Shown: positions 52,154 to 60,741 of the stretch, one piece after another | Position numbering within the stretch: the first letter of the stretch is position 1 | Layout of the letters: each line of letters begins with the position of its first letter | Assembly (NCBI RefSeq): GCF_024623785.1 | Contig: NZ_JANKBZ010000031.1 | Coordinates: 62,001 to 126,000 of the forward strand | DNA length: 64,000 nt | Source of the DNA: Archangium lipolyticum | GTDB taxonomy: Bacteria; Myxococcota; Myxococcia; Myxococcales; Myxococcaceae | Reading direction: 5' to 3' | Program-made: the position numbers and the translations under genes | Notes under the pieces: model-generated | Told to the model about the DNA's origin: nothing | The model's database searches: none | The model's input: the letters and a program-made list of their open reading frames with translations, nothing else

Positions 52154-52932
52154 CGGACCACCTGATGACGGAGCACCAACTGCGCGTGGCCAACCGCGTG
52201 CTCGACGAAGAGGCCACCCGCCGATGGCACCTCGTCGTGTCCCTCTCGGGCGCGCACGCGTATGGCTTTCCCTCTCCCGATAGCGATCTGGACCTCAAGT
52301 GCGTCCATGTCGCCTCCACCTCGGAGCTGCTCCGGTTGGACCCGCGTGGCCCCACACCCGCCGAGCGTCTGGAGGTGCTGGACGGCGTCGAGGTGGACTA
52401 CTCGTCCAACGAGCTCGGCCCCGTGCTGCAAGGCGTGCTTCAGGGCAATGGGAATTACATCGAGCGGCTGCTCGGGGCTCATGTCCTGCGCGGCTCGCCC
52501 GAGCTGGAGGCCCTGCGTCCCCTCGTGCGGCAGGTACTGTCGCGCCGCCTCCACCGCCACTACCGCGGCTTCGCCACCAGCCAGCTGCGCGAGTGGGAGA
52601 AGACGGGCTTCCTCTCCACCAAGAAGCTCCTCTATGTGCTGCGCACCACGCTCACGGGTACTCATGCGCTGCTGACTCGTGAGGTGGAGACGGACCTCAC
52701 TGCGTTGATGGACCGGTATGGCTTTGGTCAAGCGGGCGAACTCGTCGCGTGGAAGCGGCGTGGCGAACGCAGTGAGTTGCCCGACGCGCTCTCCGAGCAC
52801 TGGCGCGGTCAGGTGGGCCGCGCCTTCGAACGCCTCGATGCCGCGTGTGCGAGCTCCGTGCTCCCGGAGGAGCCCGAGGGTACCGCGGACCTGGAAGCGT
52901 GGTTGCTCGAGGTCCGTCGCTCCCGGTTCTGA
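52150..52932 (+). CDS. Second RlaP-like nucleotidyltransferase
   Basis: 260 aa. Core motif SLSGAHAYGFPSPDSDLDLK; the usual GS is GA here (34-35), with DLD at 46-48. C-terminal part helical (SQLREWEKTGFLSTKKLLYV, FERLDAACAS). ATG overlaps the previous stop, so the two are made together. Paralogous to the upstream gene but lacks the N-terminal SH3-like part. Substrate is unknown. Confidence 0.75.
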   Translation: MTDHLMTEHQLRVANRVLDEEATRRWHLVVSLSGAHAYGFPSPDSDLDLKCVHVASTSELLRLDPRGPTPAERLEVLDGVEVDYSSNELGPVLQGVLQGNGNYIERLLGAHVLRGSPELEALRPLVRQVLSRRLHRHYRGFATSQLREWEKTGFLSTKKLLYVLRTTLTGTHALLTREVETDLTALMDRYGFGQAGELVAWKRRGERSELPDALSEHWRGQVGRAFERLDAACASSVLPEEPEGTADLEAWLLEVRRSRF

Positions 52933-52962
52933 GATAGACGGGTGGGAGGACGGGGTTGGATA

Positions 52963-52996
52963 CCCTCACCCCGTCCCTCTCCCAGAGGGAGAGGGG
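52963..52996 (+). repeat. Palindromic intergenic repeat, copy D
   Basis: CCCTCACCCCGTCCCTCTCC then CAGAGGGAGAGGGG; same element as copies A-C. Between the second RlaP-like gene and the convergent hydrolase gene, where its hairpin could end both transcripts. Confidence 0.8.
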
Positions 52997-53012
52997 AAGT
53001 GGGTGCGCGGAT

Positions 53013-53747
53013 CTACGGGCCCTGGGTGTCGGCTACGTCCAGGTGCTCTCGCAACGCCTTCGTGAAGGCCTCCGGACGGTCCAGGTTCGAGAAGTGTGAG
53101 GCTCCCGGCAGGTCCACCAGTCTCGCCGAGGGCAGCGCCTTCTGGATGCCCGTGAGCAGCGGGCGCGTCGGCGTCAGCCGGTCCTTCTCTCCCCCTACCA
53201 GCAGCACGGGGACCCGAATGCTCGGGACAACCGGGCGCAGATCCACCTTCATCATCTCGCGCCAGCAGGCCAGGTACGCCTCCCGCTCCTTCCGGCTCTC
53301 CACCGACACCGCCCGCTCGATGATGTCCTGCCGCGTCTCCGGCGCGAACAGACCCGGCATGTTCATCCGCGAGAACTCGGCCAGCGTCATCTTCCCGAGC
53401 ATCTCCTCGACCCATTGGCTGCGCGCCGCTCCCTCGGGCTGGAAGGTCCACGTGTTGGCCAGCGTCAACGAGCGCACCCGCTCCGGGTAGCGTCGGTACA
53501 GCTCGAGCGCCACCACTCCCCCCATGGAGTGGCCCACCAGGTGCGCGTCCTCGTGGCCCGTCGCGACAATGGCGCGCATCGCGTCCTCGGCGAAACCCGC
53601 CATCGAGACTCGCGAGGCGCTCCGCACCAGATCGATCGGCAGTGGTGAGCAGGTTCCCCGGAGCGCTTCCACCTGCGGCTCCCAGAACGTCGAGTCACCA
53701 CCGACAGCGGGAAGGAAGAGCACCAACGACGGACGTCTCTTGCTCAT
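53013..53747 (-). CDS. Alpha/beta hydrolase
   Basis: 244 aa. Nucleophile elbow GHSMGG, acid in VLLVGGEKDRLTP, catalytic His in LPGASHFSNLDRP. ATG 53747 has GGAGG 5 nt upstream; an upstream in-frame ATG at 53768 is less likely. No cofactor or substrate evident. Confidence 0.85.
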   Translation of the reverse strand: MSKRRPSLVLFLPAVGGDSTFWEPQVEALRGTCSPLPIDLVRSASRVSMAGFAEDAMRAIVATGHEDAHLVGHSMGGVVALELYRRYPERVRSLTLANTWTFQPEGAARSQWVEEMLGKMTLAEFSRMNMPGLFAPETRQDIIERAVSVESRKEREAYLACWREMMKVDLRPVVPSIRVPVLLVGGEKDRLTPTRPLLTGIQKALPSARLVDLPGASHFSNLDRPEAFTKALREHLDVADTQGP

Positions 53748-53804
53748 GAGAACCTCCATGTTCACCAAGTGTGAACACAGACATTCAACCGCTGGAAATG
53801 GCTC

Positions 53805-54539
53805 TCATGCAACCGGCCGCGAGGATCGGATTTTCAGGTAGTGTTCACGCCGCGCTGGACTGAATTTTTCAATGGCATAGCGCAGCATCGTCCTCGGCAT
53901 CTCCCACGCATGTCGGTCGAGGAAGGTTTCCTCCACTGTCCGGTCCCTGTTGCCTACCTCGCGCAGCATCCAGCCCACCGCCTTGTGCATCAGGTCGTGC
54001 GGGTCGTGCAGCAGCATGCCGGCCAGCTTCAGCGTGTCCGTGAAGTCCCCCGCGCGGATGAACGCCAGCGTCGACATGATGGCGATTCGCCGCTCCCACA
54101 ACACCCGTGAGCGCGCCCAGTCGTAGAGCAGCGGTTTCAGCTCGGGATGCTCGAGCAGGTACGCGCCGATGAGCGGGGGCGCCACCGTGTCCACCAGGTC
54201 CCAGTTGTTCAGCCTGGACAGGTGCTCCCGGCAGAATTCGAAGAGGCGCCCGCGTCCGGCCTCGTCCGCCCTCCCGAACCGCGCCACGAGGATGATGAAG
54301 CCGGTGAACCGGTGCTCGTGCACCTCGCTCCTCAACAGTTGACCCACCTGCTCCAGGGACAGGTCCTTGTGGCGGCGAGCGATGCGCCGCTGCTCCGGCA
54401 CCGTCACTCCGAGGAACACGTCCCCTTCCCCGTACTCCCCAGGGCCCGTCTTGAAGAACCTCGGAAGGAAGGCCGCCTTCTCCGGATCTGCCGCCCGCGC
54501 CAGCTCGTCGAGGAGGGTTTCCAGGGACATGTCCGTCAC
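53805..54539 (-). CDS. DNA alkylation repair protein (AlkD-like HEAT repeats)
   Basis: 244 aa, all-helical. VFLGVTVPEQRRIARRHKDL, NNWDLVDTVAPPLIGAYLLE, VLWERRIAIMSTLAFIRAGD and HKAVGWMLREVG match the AlkD/AlkC-type glycosylase family. It would excise alkylated bases without base flipping. Stop of the methyltransferase gene upstream overlaps its ATG. Confidence 0.88.
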   Translation of the reverse strand: MTDMSLETLLDELARAADPEKAAFLPRFFKTGPGEYGEGDVFLGVTVPEQRRIARRHKDLSLEQVGQLLRSEVHEHRFTGFIILVARFGRADEAGRGRLFEFCREHLSRLNNWDLVDTVAPPLIGAYLLEHPELKPLLYDWARSRVLWERRIAIMSTLAFIRAGDFTDTLKLAGMLLHDPHDLMHKAVGWMLREVGNRDRTVEETFLDRHAWEMPRTMLRYAIEKFSPARREHYLKIRSSRPVA

Positions 54540-55318
54540 GCGGGCCGGAGGACGAAAATGCTGTCGAGACGGATCTCCCCTCGCTTCCGCGGTGCCTCCA
54601 CCTGGTAGTCGAAGTCGAAGACCTCCAGCACCTGGAGCCCCGCCCGCCGGAAGAGGCGCCGCGCCTGCGCCAGGTCATACGTGCGGAAGTACCAGTGCGT
54701 CTCGATGAGCAGGTCCTTCCCCGGCCCGGTGATCCGCAGCCGGTTGCGCATGGCCGAGCGTCTCAGGCGCCGGTCCGGCAGGCCCTCGTGCGTGTTGCAC
54801 ACCACCGTGTCCTTCCCCAGCTTCTCCACCCAGCGCTCGTGCTCCGCCTTCCTCCGTCCGTAGTCCGTGAGGTGGAAGCCGAGCACGTACAGGCCCTCGG
54901 GATGCAACAGCCGCCGCGTCCCCTCCAGGTGCTCCAGCGCCGCCTTCTCGCTGTCGAGGTAACGGAACGTGGACACCAGGTTGAACGCCAGGTCCACCCT
55001 CCCCTCCAGCTCCGGCCGGAAGAAGCTCTCCATGCGTGACGGGTAGAGCCGCACCCTCCGGCGCTCGGCCGGCGTCAGCCGCTGGCGCGCGTGCTCCAGC
55101 ATCTTCTCGGAGATGTCGTAGCCCACCACCTGAAGGCCCCGGCGCGCCGCCTCCGCCACCAGCCGGCCCGCTCCGCACGCCGGCTCGAGCAGCCTCTTGC
55201 CTCCCGTCCCGTAGCGCCGGTTCACCTCCAGCAGGAAGTCCAGCTCCCGCTCGGTGTCCGTACCGAAGATGGCCTCGTAATACTCGGGGTGGTCGTACCA
55301 GTCGGAGCGTCGTTCCAT
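54536..55318 (-). CDS. SAM-dependent class I methyltransferase
   Basis: 260 aa. Motif I LLEPACGAGRLVAEAARRG, motif II region VVGYDISEKMLEHARQRL, then a beta-rich C-terminal extension. ATG 55318 (MERRSDWYDHPEYY) preferred over 55354. Substrate unknown; 4-nt overlap with the AlkD-like gene suggests co-translation. Confidence 0.85.
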   Translation of the reverse strand: MERRSDWYDHPEYYEAIFGTDTERELDFLLEVNRRYGTGGKRLLEPACGAGRLVAEAARRGLQVVGYDISEKMLEHARQRLTPAERRRVRLYPSRMESFFRPELEGRVDLAFNLVSTFRYLDSEKAALEHLEGTRRLLHPEGLYVLGFHLTDYGRRKAEHERWVEKLGKDTVVCNTHEGLPDRRLRRSAMRNRLRITGPGKDLLIETHWYFRTYDLAQARRLFRRAGLQVLEVFDFDYQVEAPRKRGEIRLDSIFVLRPA

Positions 55319-55390
55319 GGGGCCGGGGTGCCGCGCTCTCGCGGCGGCGCGCATCCTCGGCCCTGCCCGCCGAAAATCAAGCCGGGGACG

Positions 55391-55795
55391 CTACCGCTCT
55401 TCCCGATCCAACAGCTTCCCGGCGAGCCGGATGAGGTCCGTCTCCGTGAGGATGCCCACCAGCCGGTCTCCATCCTCCACCACCGGCACGCACCCGAACT
55501 TGTGGTCCAGCATCTTGTGGATGGCCTCGCGCACCGAGCTCCGCGGCTTCAGCGTCTCCACCGAGCGCGTCATGATGTCCCGCACCTGCTGGGGCGGCGT
55601 TCCCGGTGCCCGCTCATGCCGGGCCAGCGCGCGAATCAAATCCCGGTGGCTCACCAGCCCCACGAGCCTCCCGTCCTTCACCACCGGAAGGTGACGGATG
55701 TCGTACTCGGCCAGCAGGTCATCCCCCCGGACGACGTCGTCGTCCTCCTTCAGGGTGACCAGATCCCGCGTCATCAGTTCCTCGACGGTCAGCAT
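55391..55795 (-). CDS. Tandem CBS-domain protein
   Basis: 134 aa, almost entirely two CBS motifs (residues ~8-60 and ~72-130): MTRDLVTLKEDDDVVRGDDL, HLPVVKDGRLVGLVSHRDLI and CVPVVEDGDRLVGILTETDL. Such stand-alone pairs often bind adenine nucleotides and regulate partners. No partner domain attached. Confidence 0.9.
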   Translation of the reverse strand: MLTVEELMTRDLVTLKEDDDVVRGDDLLAEYDIRHLPVVKDGRLVGLVSHRDLIRALARHERAPGTPPQQVRDIMTRSVETLKPRSSVREAIHKMLDHKFGCVPVVEDGDRLVGILTETDLIRLAGKLLDREER

Positions 55796-55936
55796 GGTGT
55801 CCTCCCAGTGGCGCCCTCGAACAGGGTGGACCTTCGCGGCGCCCCATGCACCCGCGGGGCATCCGAGCCGGCCAGCGCTGCTCGTTCCGGCCGCTCATAC
55901 CATGGCCGTCCGCCCGGCAGGACCTCCGGCGTGCGC

Positions 55937-56692
55937 TCAGTGTCCGGGTAATTCCGTCACCTGTGCCAACGCCAACATCAGCAGCAGGCCCGCCGCCAGC
56001 GCCACCAGGTTGCGCCCCCGGTTGTCCTTCCCGTGCCGGTTCACGTACGGCAGCAGGTCCGACACCGACACGTACAGGAAGCTGCCCGCCGAGAACGCCA
56101 GCGCCCTCGGCGCCAACGCCTCGAAGCGCAGCACCGCGTCGAAGGCGATGTACAGCACCGCCCCCACCGGCACCATCAGCCCGTACACCACCGACAGGCC
56201 CAGGATGCTCCGCGTGCTCTTCCCCTCCGCCTTGAGGATGGACGCCAGCGACAGCGACGAGGGCACCTTGTGCGACGTGATGGCCAGCAACGCCATCAGC
56301 CCCACCCCCTCCTTCACCGCCGAGCCCAGCGCGATTCCGTCGAACAGCGTGTGCGCCGACAGCCCCAGGAACGCCGTCAGCCCCAGCGTCCTCCCGTGCA
56401 AGTGCTCCGCGCACCCCGGCGGCTCCTCGCACGCGTGCGTCAACACGTACCGCTCCAGCACCAGCAGGAAGACGAACCCCGCCGGCACCAGCGCGAACGC
56501 CCAGAAGCCTCCCCCGTGGTACGCCTCCGGCAGCATGTGGAAGAACGCCGCCCCGAACATCACCCCCGCCGCGAACGCCAGGAACGTCACCAGCTTCGTC
56601 GGCGCCCGCGTGAGCACCACCACCAGCGCTCCCACGACCGCGCCCAGCAGGATGACCAGTGAATAGGAGGAGAGGGCTACCGCGAAAGGCAT
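55937..56692 (-). CDS. ZIP-family metal transporter
   Basis: 251 aa, about eight membrane helices. Metal-site motifs: FFHMLPEAYHG, LSAHTLFDGIALG (helix 4) and ITSHKVPSSLSLASIL (helix 5), matching the HxxPE and SHxxxDG signatures of ZIP proteins. ATG 56692 chosen by the membrane start. Likely Zn2+ or related divalent uptake. Confidence 0.9.
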   Translation of the reverse strand: MPFAVALSSYSLVILLGAVVGALVVVLTRAPTKLVTFLAFAAGVMFGAAFFHMLPEAYHGGGFWAFALVPAGFVFLLVLERYVLTHACEEPPGCAEHLHGRTLGLTAFLGLSAHTLFDGIALGSAVKEGVGLMALLAITSHKVPSSLSLASILKAEGKSTRSILGLSVVYGLMVPVGAVLYIAFDAVLRFEALAPRALAFSAGSFLYVSVSDLLPYVNRHGKDNRGRNLVALAAGLLLMLALAQVTELPGH

Positions 56693-56760
56693 GGGGGGCC
56701 CGACACCTAGCACAGAATCTCTTCGGGTGTAGGGGACCGGGTCTTCTCGGACCGCGAAGA

Positions 56761-56794
56761 CCCTCACCCCAGCCCTCTCCCAGAGGGAGAGGGG
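56761..56794 (+). repeat. Palindromic intergenic repeat, copy E
   Basis: CCCTCACCCCAGCCCTCTCC then CAGAGGGAGAGGGG; tandem with copy F 34 nt later. Confidence 0.8.
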
Positions 56795-56827
56795 GCATAC
56801 TCCGGGTTCAACCCGGGCAACGAGATA

Positions 56828-56860
56828 CCCTCACCCCGGCCCTCTCCCGGAGGGAGAGGG
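56828..56860 (+). repeat. Palindromic intergenic repeat, copy F
   Basis: CCCTCACCCCGGCCCTCTCC then CGGAGGGAGAGGG. Ends 3 nt before the stop of the MscS-like gene; probable transcription end. Confidence 0.8.
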
Positions 56861-56863
56861 AGA

Positions 56864-58495
56864 TCAGGCCCTCGGAGTGGCGGGCGGCGCGGCCTGTGCC
56901 TGCTCCCCTACGGGTGTCGGCGCCACCGTCTGCCGGGGCTCGGTCCGGGTGGTGGGCAGCCACTCGGGCTTCGCTCGCAGGTACACCATCATCTTCTCCC
57001 TCACCAGCGCCCTCAGATCGAACAGGACCCCTGGCGGTCCGCTGACCAGCACCCGCACCTTCAACGTCCGGTCCAGCACATCCTCCACCACCACGTTGCC
57101 CACCCGCCCATCCCACAACGCCTTGCCCTCGTTCTCCAGGATGCGCCTCAGCTCCGCCCTCAACGCCTCCATGTCCGCCGTGAAGTCCACCAGCAGTTGC
57201 ACCGGGCCCAGCATGCTCGGCCCTCCCTTGCTCCAGTTCTGGAACGTCTTGTCCAGGAACTGCGCGATGGGCACCACCAGCCTCCGCTCGTCCCACACCT
57301 TCACCACCACGTACGTCAGGGTGATCTCCTCCACCGTGCCGAACTCGTTCTCCACCACCACCTGATCCCCGATCCGGATCGGCTGGGTGATCGACAGCTG
57401 GATGCCCGCCAGCAGCGACGAGATGGACTTCTGCGCCGCCAGACCGATGACCAGGCCCGCGATACCCGCCGAGGCCAGCAGCGACACTCCTACGTTGCGC
57501 ACCGTCTCGAACTGCATGAGCAGCAGCGCCGCCGAGATGATGTAGGTCGCCGCCTCGAACACGCTCCGCAGCACCACCAGCTGCGTGTGCAGCCCTCGGG
57601 CCCTCGCGGCGTCCTTCGGATCCTTCGTCACCGTCTGCTGCACGAACTGCGACATCACCCGCAGGAAGCGCAGCACGAACCACGCCACCGCCACGATGAT
57701 GAACGAGGTGACCAGGTGGGTCGCCACGAACTGGGCCGTGGGCGGCAGTTGCAACAGCGCCGTCCCCAGCGCCCCCAACAGCGCGAAGTACAGCAGCTTC
57801 AGCGGCCCCTGGCCCGCCGGCACCAGCGCGTCATCCCACGTCACCCGTGTCCAGCTCGCCAGCCTCGCCATCAGCCCCAGCGTCAGCCGCTCCAACACCG
57901 CTCCCAGCAGCCCCGCCAGCACCACCGTCATCAACAGGCCCAGCCACCGCCACGGCTCCAGCCCCAACACCACCCGCTCGAAGAGCACCGGCGGCACCGG
58001 CACCCCCAGCACCTCCGGCTCGTACGAGTCGTAGATGGCGTCGATCGCCTTCACCGTCGACTGGCTGAACACCCACACCCGCGCACCTTCGTCGATCGTC
58101 ACGCGCGACAGCTGGATGGGGTAGCGGTTCTTGCCCACCGTCAGGACGGTGAGCTTCTCGAAGCGGCCATCCTCCGGGTCTCCGTCCGGCTCCTTGCTCA
58201 GGTGGTCGAGCAGCTCCGGCTCCAGCTTGTCGTCCAGGATGAGCCGCAGGCGCCAGGCCAGGCGGGCCCCTTCCTTCTTCTGCTCGGACGTGGGCAGGTA
58301 GTCCAGGTCCAGGAAGTGCGCGGCCAGCGGGTAGTCGCCCCGCTGGGCCGCGGTGAAGAAACCATTGGCGGCGGTATAGGGCGTCTGCCTGTCCACCGTG
58401 GACGGGGGAGCCCCCAACCCGGCGTTGAAGGCCTGGGCCTCCGGCAGGAACACGAGGGACAGCAGCACGCACAGTCCGGTCAGAGCGCGACGCAT
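56864..58495 (-). CDS. MscS-family mechanosensitive ion channel
   Basis: 543 aa. Signal peptide (LLSLVFLPEAQA), a periplasmic region (~25-165), about five membrane helices (~180-375) and the MscS beta domain with NEFGTVEEITLTYVVVKVWD then VVPIAQFLDKTFQNWS. Pore-helix segment is IAGLVIGLAAQKSISSLLAG. C-terminal alpha/beta domain. Opens under membrane tension. Starts 174 nt from the divergent receiver gene. Confidence 0.9.
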   Translation of the reverse strand: MRRALTGLCVLLSLVFLPEAQAFNAGLGAPPSTVDRQTPYTAANGFFTAAQRGDYPLAAHFLDLDYLPTSEQKKEGARLAWRLRLILDDKLEPELLDHLSKEPDGDPEDGRFEKLTVLTVGKNRYPIQLSRVTIDEGARVWVFSQSTVKAIDAIYDSYEPEVLGVPVPPVLFERVVLGLEPWRWLGLLMTVVLAGLLGAVLERLTLGLMARLASWTRVTWDDALVPAGQGPLKLLYFALLGALGTALLQLPPTAQFVATHLVTSFIIVAVAWFVLRFLRVMSQFVQQTVTKDPKDAARARGLHTQLVVLRSVFEAATYIISAALLLMQFETVRNVGVSLLASAGIAGLVIGLAAQKSISSLLAGIQLSITQPIRIGDQVVVENEFGTVEEITLTYVVVKVWDERRLVVPIAQFLDKTFQNWSKGGPSMLGPVQLLVDFTADMEALRAELRRILENEGKALWDGRVGNVVVEDVLDRTLKVRVLVSGPPGVLFDLRALVREKMMVYLRAKPEWLPTTRTEPRQTVAPTPVGEQAQAAPPATPRA

Positions 58496-58669
58496 GGGCG
58501 CCTCTTACTGCGCCTCCCTGACCCATCCGGCAACACCTATGTGCCGGTAGCCCGCCCGTCATGCAAGGTACCTACCGGCATGGCCCTCCCCTGGATTCCA
58601 ATGGGACGGGAAACCCTTGGTGTCATAAGGATTCGTAGGCTAGAAGAAGCCCCCCAGGAAGAGGGCGCC

Positions 58670-59053
58670 GTGCAAGAGAAGCGAAAAATCCTGCTCATCG
58701 ACGACAGCGAGATCACTCTCGCCATGGAGAAGGCCGTGCTGGAGGCGCGCGGCTATGAGGTCGTCGCCACCTCCACGTTGATGGAGTTCGAGAAGACCCT
58801 ACAGACGTGGAAGCCGGACCTCATCCTCACCGACATCCACATGCCCGAGGCCAAGGGCACCGACATCTGCCGGACGTTGAAGAACGAGTACGGCACCCAG
58901 GACATCCCCATCATCCTCTTCTCCAGCCTCCCGGACGACGAGCTGAGCAAGCTGGCCGAGCAGGTGGGTGCCGATGGCAGCCTCTCCAAGGTGAACGGGC
59001 TCGAGAAGATGGGCGAGAAGATCGACGAGCTGGTGCAGAGCATCATCTGGTGA
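58670..59053 (+). CDS. Stand-alone response regulator receiver protein
   Basis: 127 aa from GTG 58670 (GGAAGAGG upstream); an ATG at 58580 is possible. Receiver features: LLIDDSE acidic pair, phosphoacceptor in LILTDIHMP, IILFSS Thr/Ser position, and SLSKVNG. No output domain. Separated by 4 nt from the cytochrome gene, with which it is probably co-transcribed. Confidence 0.85.
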   Translation: MQEKRKILLIDDSEITLAMEKAVLEARGYEVVATSTLMEFEKTLQTWKPDLILTDIHMPEAKGTDICRTLKNEYGTQDIPIILFSSLPDDELSKLAEQVGADGSLSKVNGLEKMGEKIDELVQSIIW

Positions 59054-59057
59054 CGCG

Positions 59058-60590
59058 GTGAGACGGCTCCTTCCCGGACTGTTCCTGCTGGCGGCGCTCT
59101 CGGGATGCTCGCGCAAGGAGTCCGCCCCGGCGCCCACGCCCCCCCCGGCGTCGGCGCAGGCCCCCGGCGCCATCCTCTTCTTCTCCGCCGACACCCGCGG
59201 CTACCTGGGACCCTGCGGGTGCAGCGAGAACATGCGCGGCGGCATCGCCCGCGCGGCCTTCCAGATTCAAGAAGCACGCAAGGGCGCCCTGCCCGTCCTC
59301 TACGTGGACGGCGGTGACAGCCTCTTCGGCTCCCCCACCCTCAAGCCGGACCAGGTGCCCCAGGAGGAGCGCAAGGCCCGGGCGCTCGCCGAGTCCATGA
59401 AGCGCATGGGCCTGGTGGTGCGCGCGGTGGGCGAGCTGGACGACACGCGGGGCGCCGACTTCCGCCGCGGCCTGGGTCTGCCCGAGCTGGAGCCCGGCGG
59501 GGTGAAGGTGCTCCCCGCCGGCAAGCGCGAGGTGGGCGTGGTGAGCGCCTCGGACGCCGCCGGGCTGAAACAGGCCAGCGCCAAGGCTCGTGCCCAGGGC
59601 GCCGACTTCGTCGTGGGCCTCTTCCACGGCACCCTCGAGGAGGCCCAGCGGGCCGCCGCCACCCCGGAGCCGGGCGTGGACCTGGTGCTCGCCACCCACA
59701 CCGCCTCCGAGTTCGACGGCGAACAGAACAAGCTGACCCGTGACGCGGTGCCCGTCGTCGGGCTGCAGAGCAAGGGCCGCTCGCTGCTGCGCGTGGACCT
59801 GGCCTACGGCGCGAAGCCGGGCCCCTTCACCCCGCAGAAGACGGCCGAGGACACCGAGCGCGAGGCCGCCTCCATCGACCGGCGCATGGCGCTGCTGGAC
59901 AAGGAGATCAACCTCCCCGGCATCGCTCCCGAGCTCAAGAGCCTCAAGCAGCAGAAGCGCGAGGAGCTGGTGGCGCGCCGTCAGGCCCTCCTCACCGCGC
60001 CGGTGACGGCCACGGGCGACACGGACTCCTTCTCCGTCCGCTTCGTCCCCCTGGAGTCCAACCTCGCCTCGAGCCCCGAGGCCGTGGCGGTGGTGAACGC
60101 CTATGACGCGGACGTGGGGAAGATGAACCTGGAGTGGGCCAAGGCCCACGGCCAGGACTGCCCCGCCCCCGAGAAGGGCCAGGCCGCCTTCGTGGGCAGC
60201 GCCGCCTGCGCCGACTGCCACAAGGAGACCTTCCCGGTGTGGGAGGCCTCCAAGCACCACCGGGCCATCGAGACGCTGGTGGAGGTGGGCAAGCAGTACC
60301 ACCTCAACTGCACCGGCTGTCATGTCACCGGCTGGGAGCAGCCCGGCGGCGTGTGCCGCCTGGACAAGATGGCCGGCCGCGAGAACGTGGGCTGCGAGAG
60401 CTGCCACGGCCCGGGCTCGCTCCACGTCGAGGACCCCTCCTCCGACAACATCACCGCCCGCCCCGGCCAGGCCGTCTGCGTCACCTGCCACAACCGGGAG
60501 AACTCCCCCCACTTCGACTTCGCCACCTACGTGCCGAGGATCCTCGGCCCCGGTCATGGCCAGCCACAGGAAGTGAAGCGGAAGCCCTAG
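59058..60590 (+). CDS. Lipoprotein multiheme cytochrome c with metallophosphatase-like domain
   Basis: 510 aa, GTG start. Lipobox LAALSGC (Cys17). Residues ~40-255 are a calcineurin-like domain with ADTRG (D45), a Cys pair in GPCGCS (51-56), VDGGDSLFG (D84/D87), FHG (H190) and ATHT (H214). A helical linker (~260-310) follows. The C-terminal ~130 residues contain four CxxCH heme motifs at 384-388, 418-422, 446-450 and 474-478. Related to cytochrome c554-type proteins; partner of the receiver gene upstream by position only. Confidence 0.8.
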   Translation: MRRLLPGLFLLAALSGCSRKESAPAPTPPPASAQAPGAILFFSADTRGYLGPCGCSENMRGGIARAAFQIQEARKGALPVLYVDGGDSLFGSPTLKPDQVPQEERKARALAESMKRMGLVVRAVGELDDTRGADFRRGLGLPELEPGGVKVLPAGKREVGVVSASDAAGLKQASAKARAQGADFVVGLFHGTLEEAQRAAATPEPGVDLVLATHTASEFDGEQNKLTRDAVPVVGLQSKGRSLLRVDLAYGAKPGPFTPQKTAEDTEREAASIDRRMALLDKEINLPGIAPELKSLKQQKREELVARRQALLTAPVTATGDTDSFSVRFVPLESNLASSPEAVAVVNAYDADVGKMNLEWAKAHGQDCPAPEKGQAAFVGSAACADCHKETFPVWEASKHHRAIETLVEVGKQYHLNCTGCHVTGWEQPGGVCRLDKMAGRENVGCESCHGPGSLHVEDPSSDNITARPGQAVCVTCHNRENSPHFDFATYVPRILGPGHGQPQEVKRKP

Positions 60591-60741
60591 AACACATCCA
60601 CGGGGTGCGTTTCTTCCCGTTTGGACCGTCCGGAGAGAGAATGGCCCGTCCGGATGCTTGTTCCAGGTTCGCGCGAAACGTCGAATACTTGACCTTCAAA
60701 CCACTCGCCCGGTCCTTCCGGCAGCCGAATCCCAGGTGACC

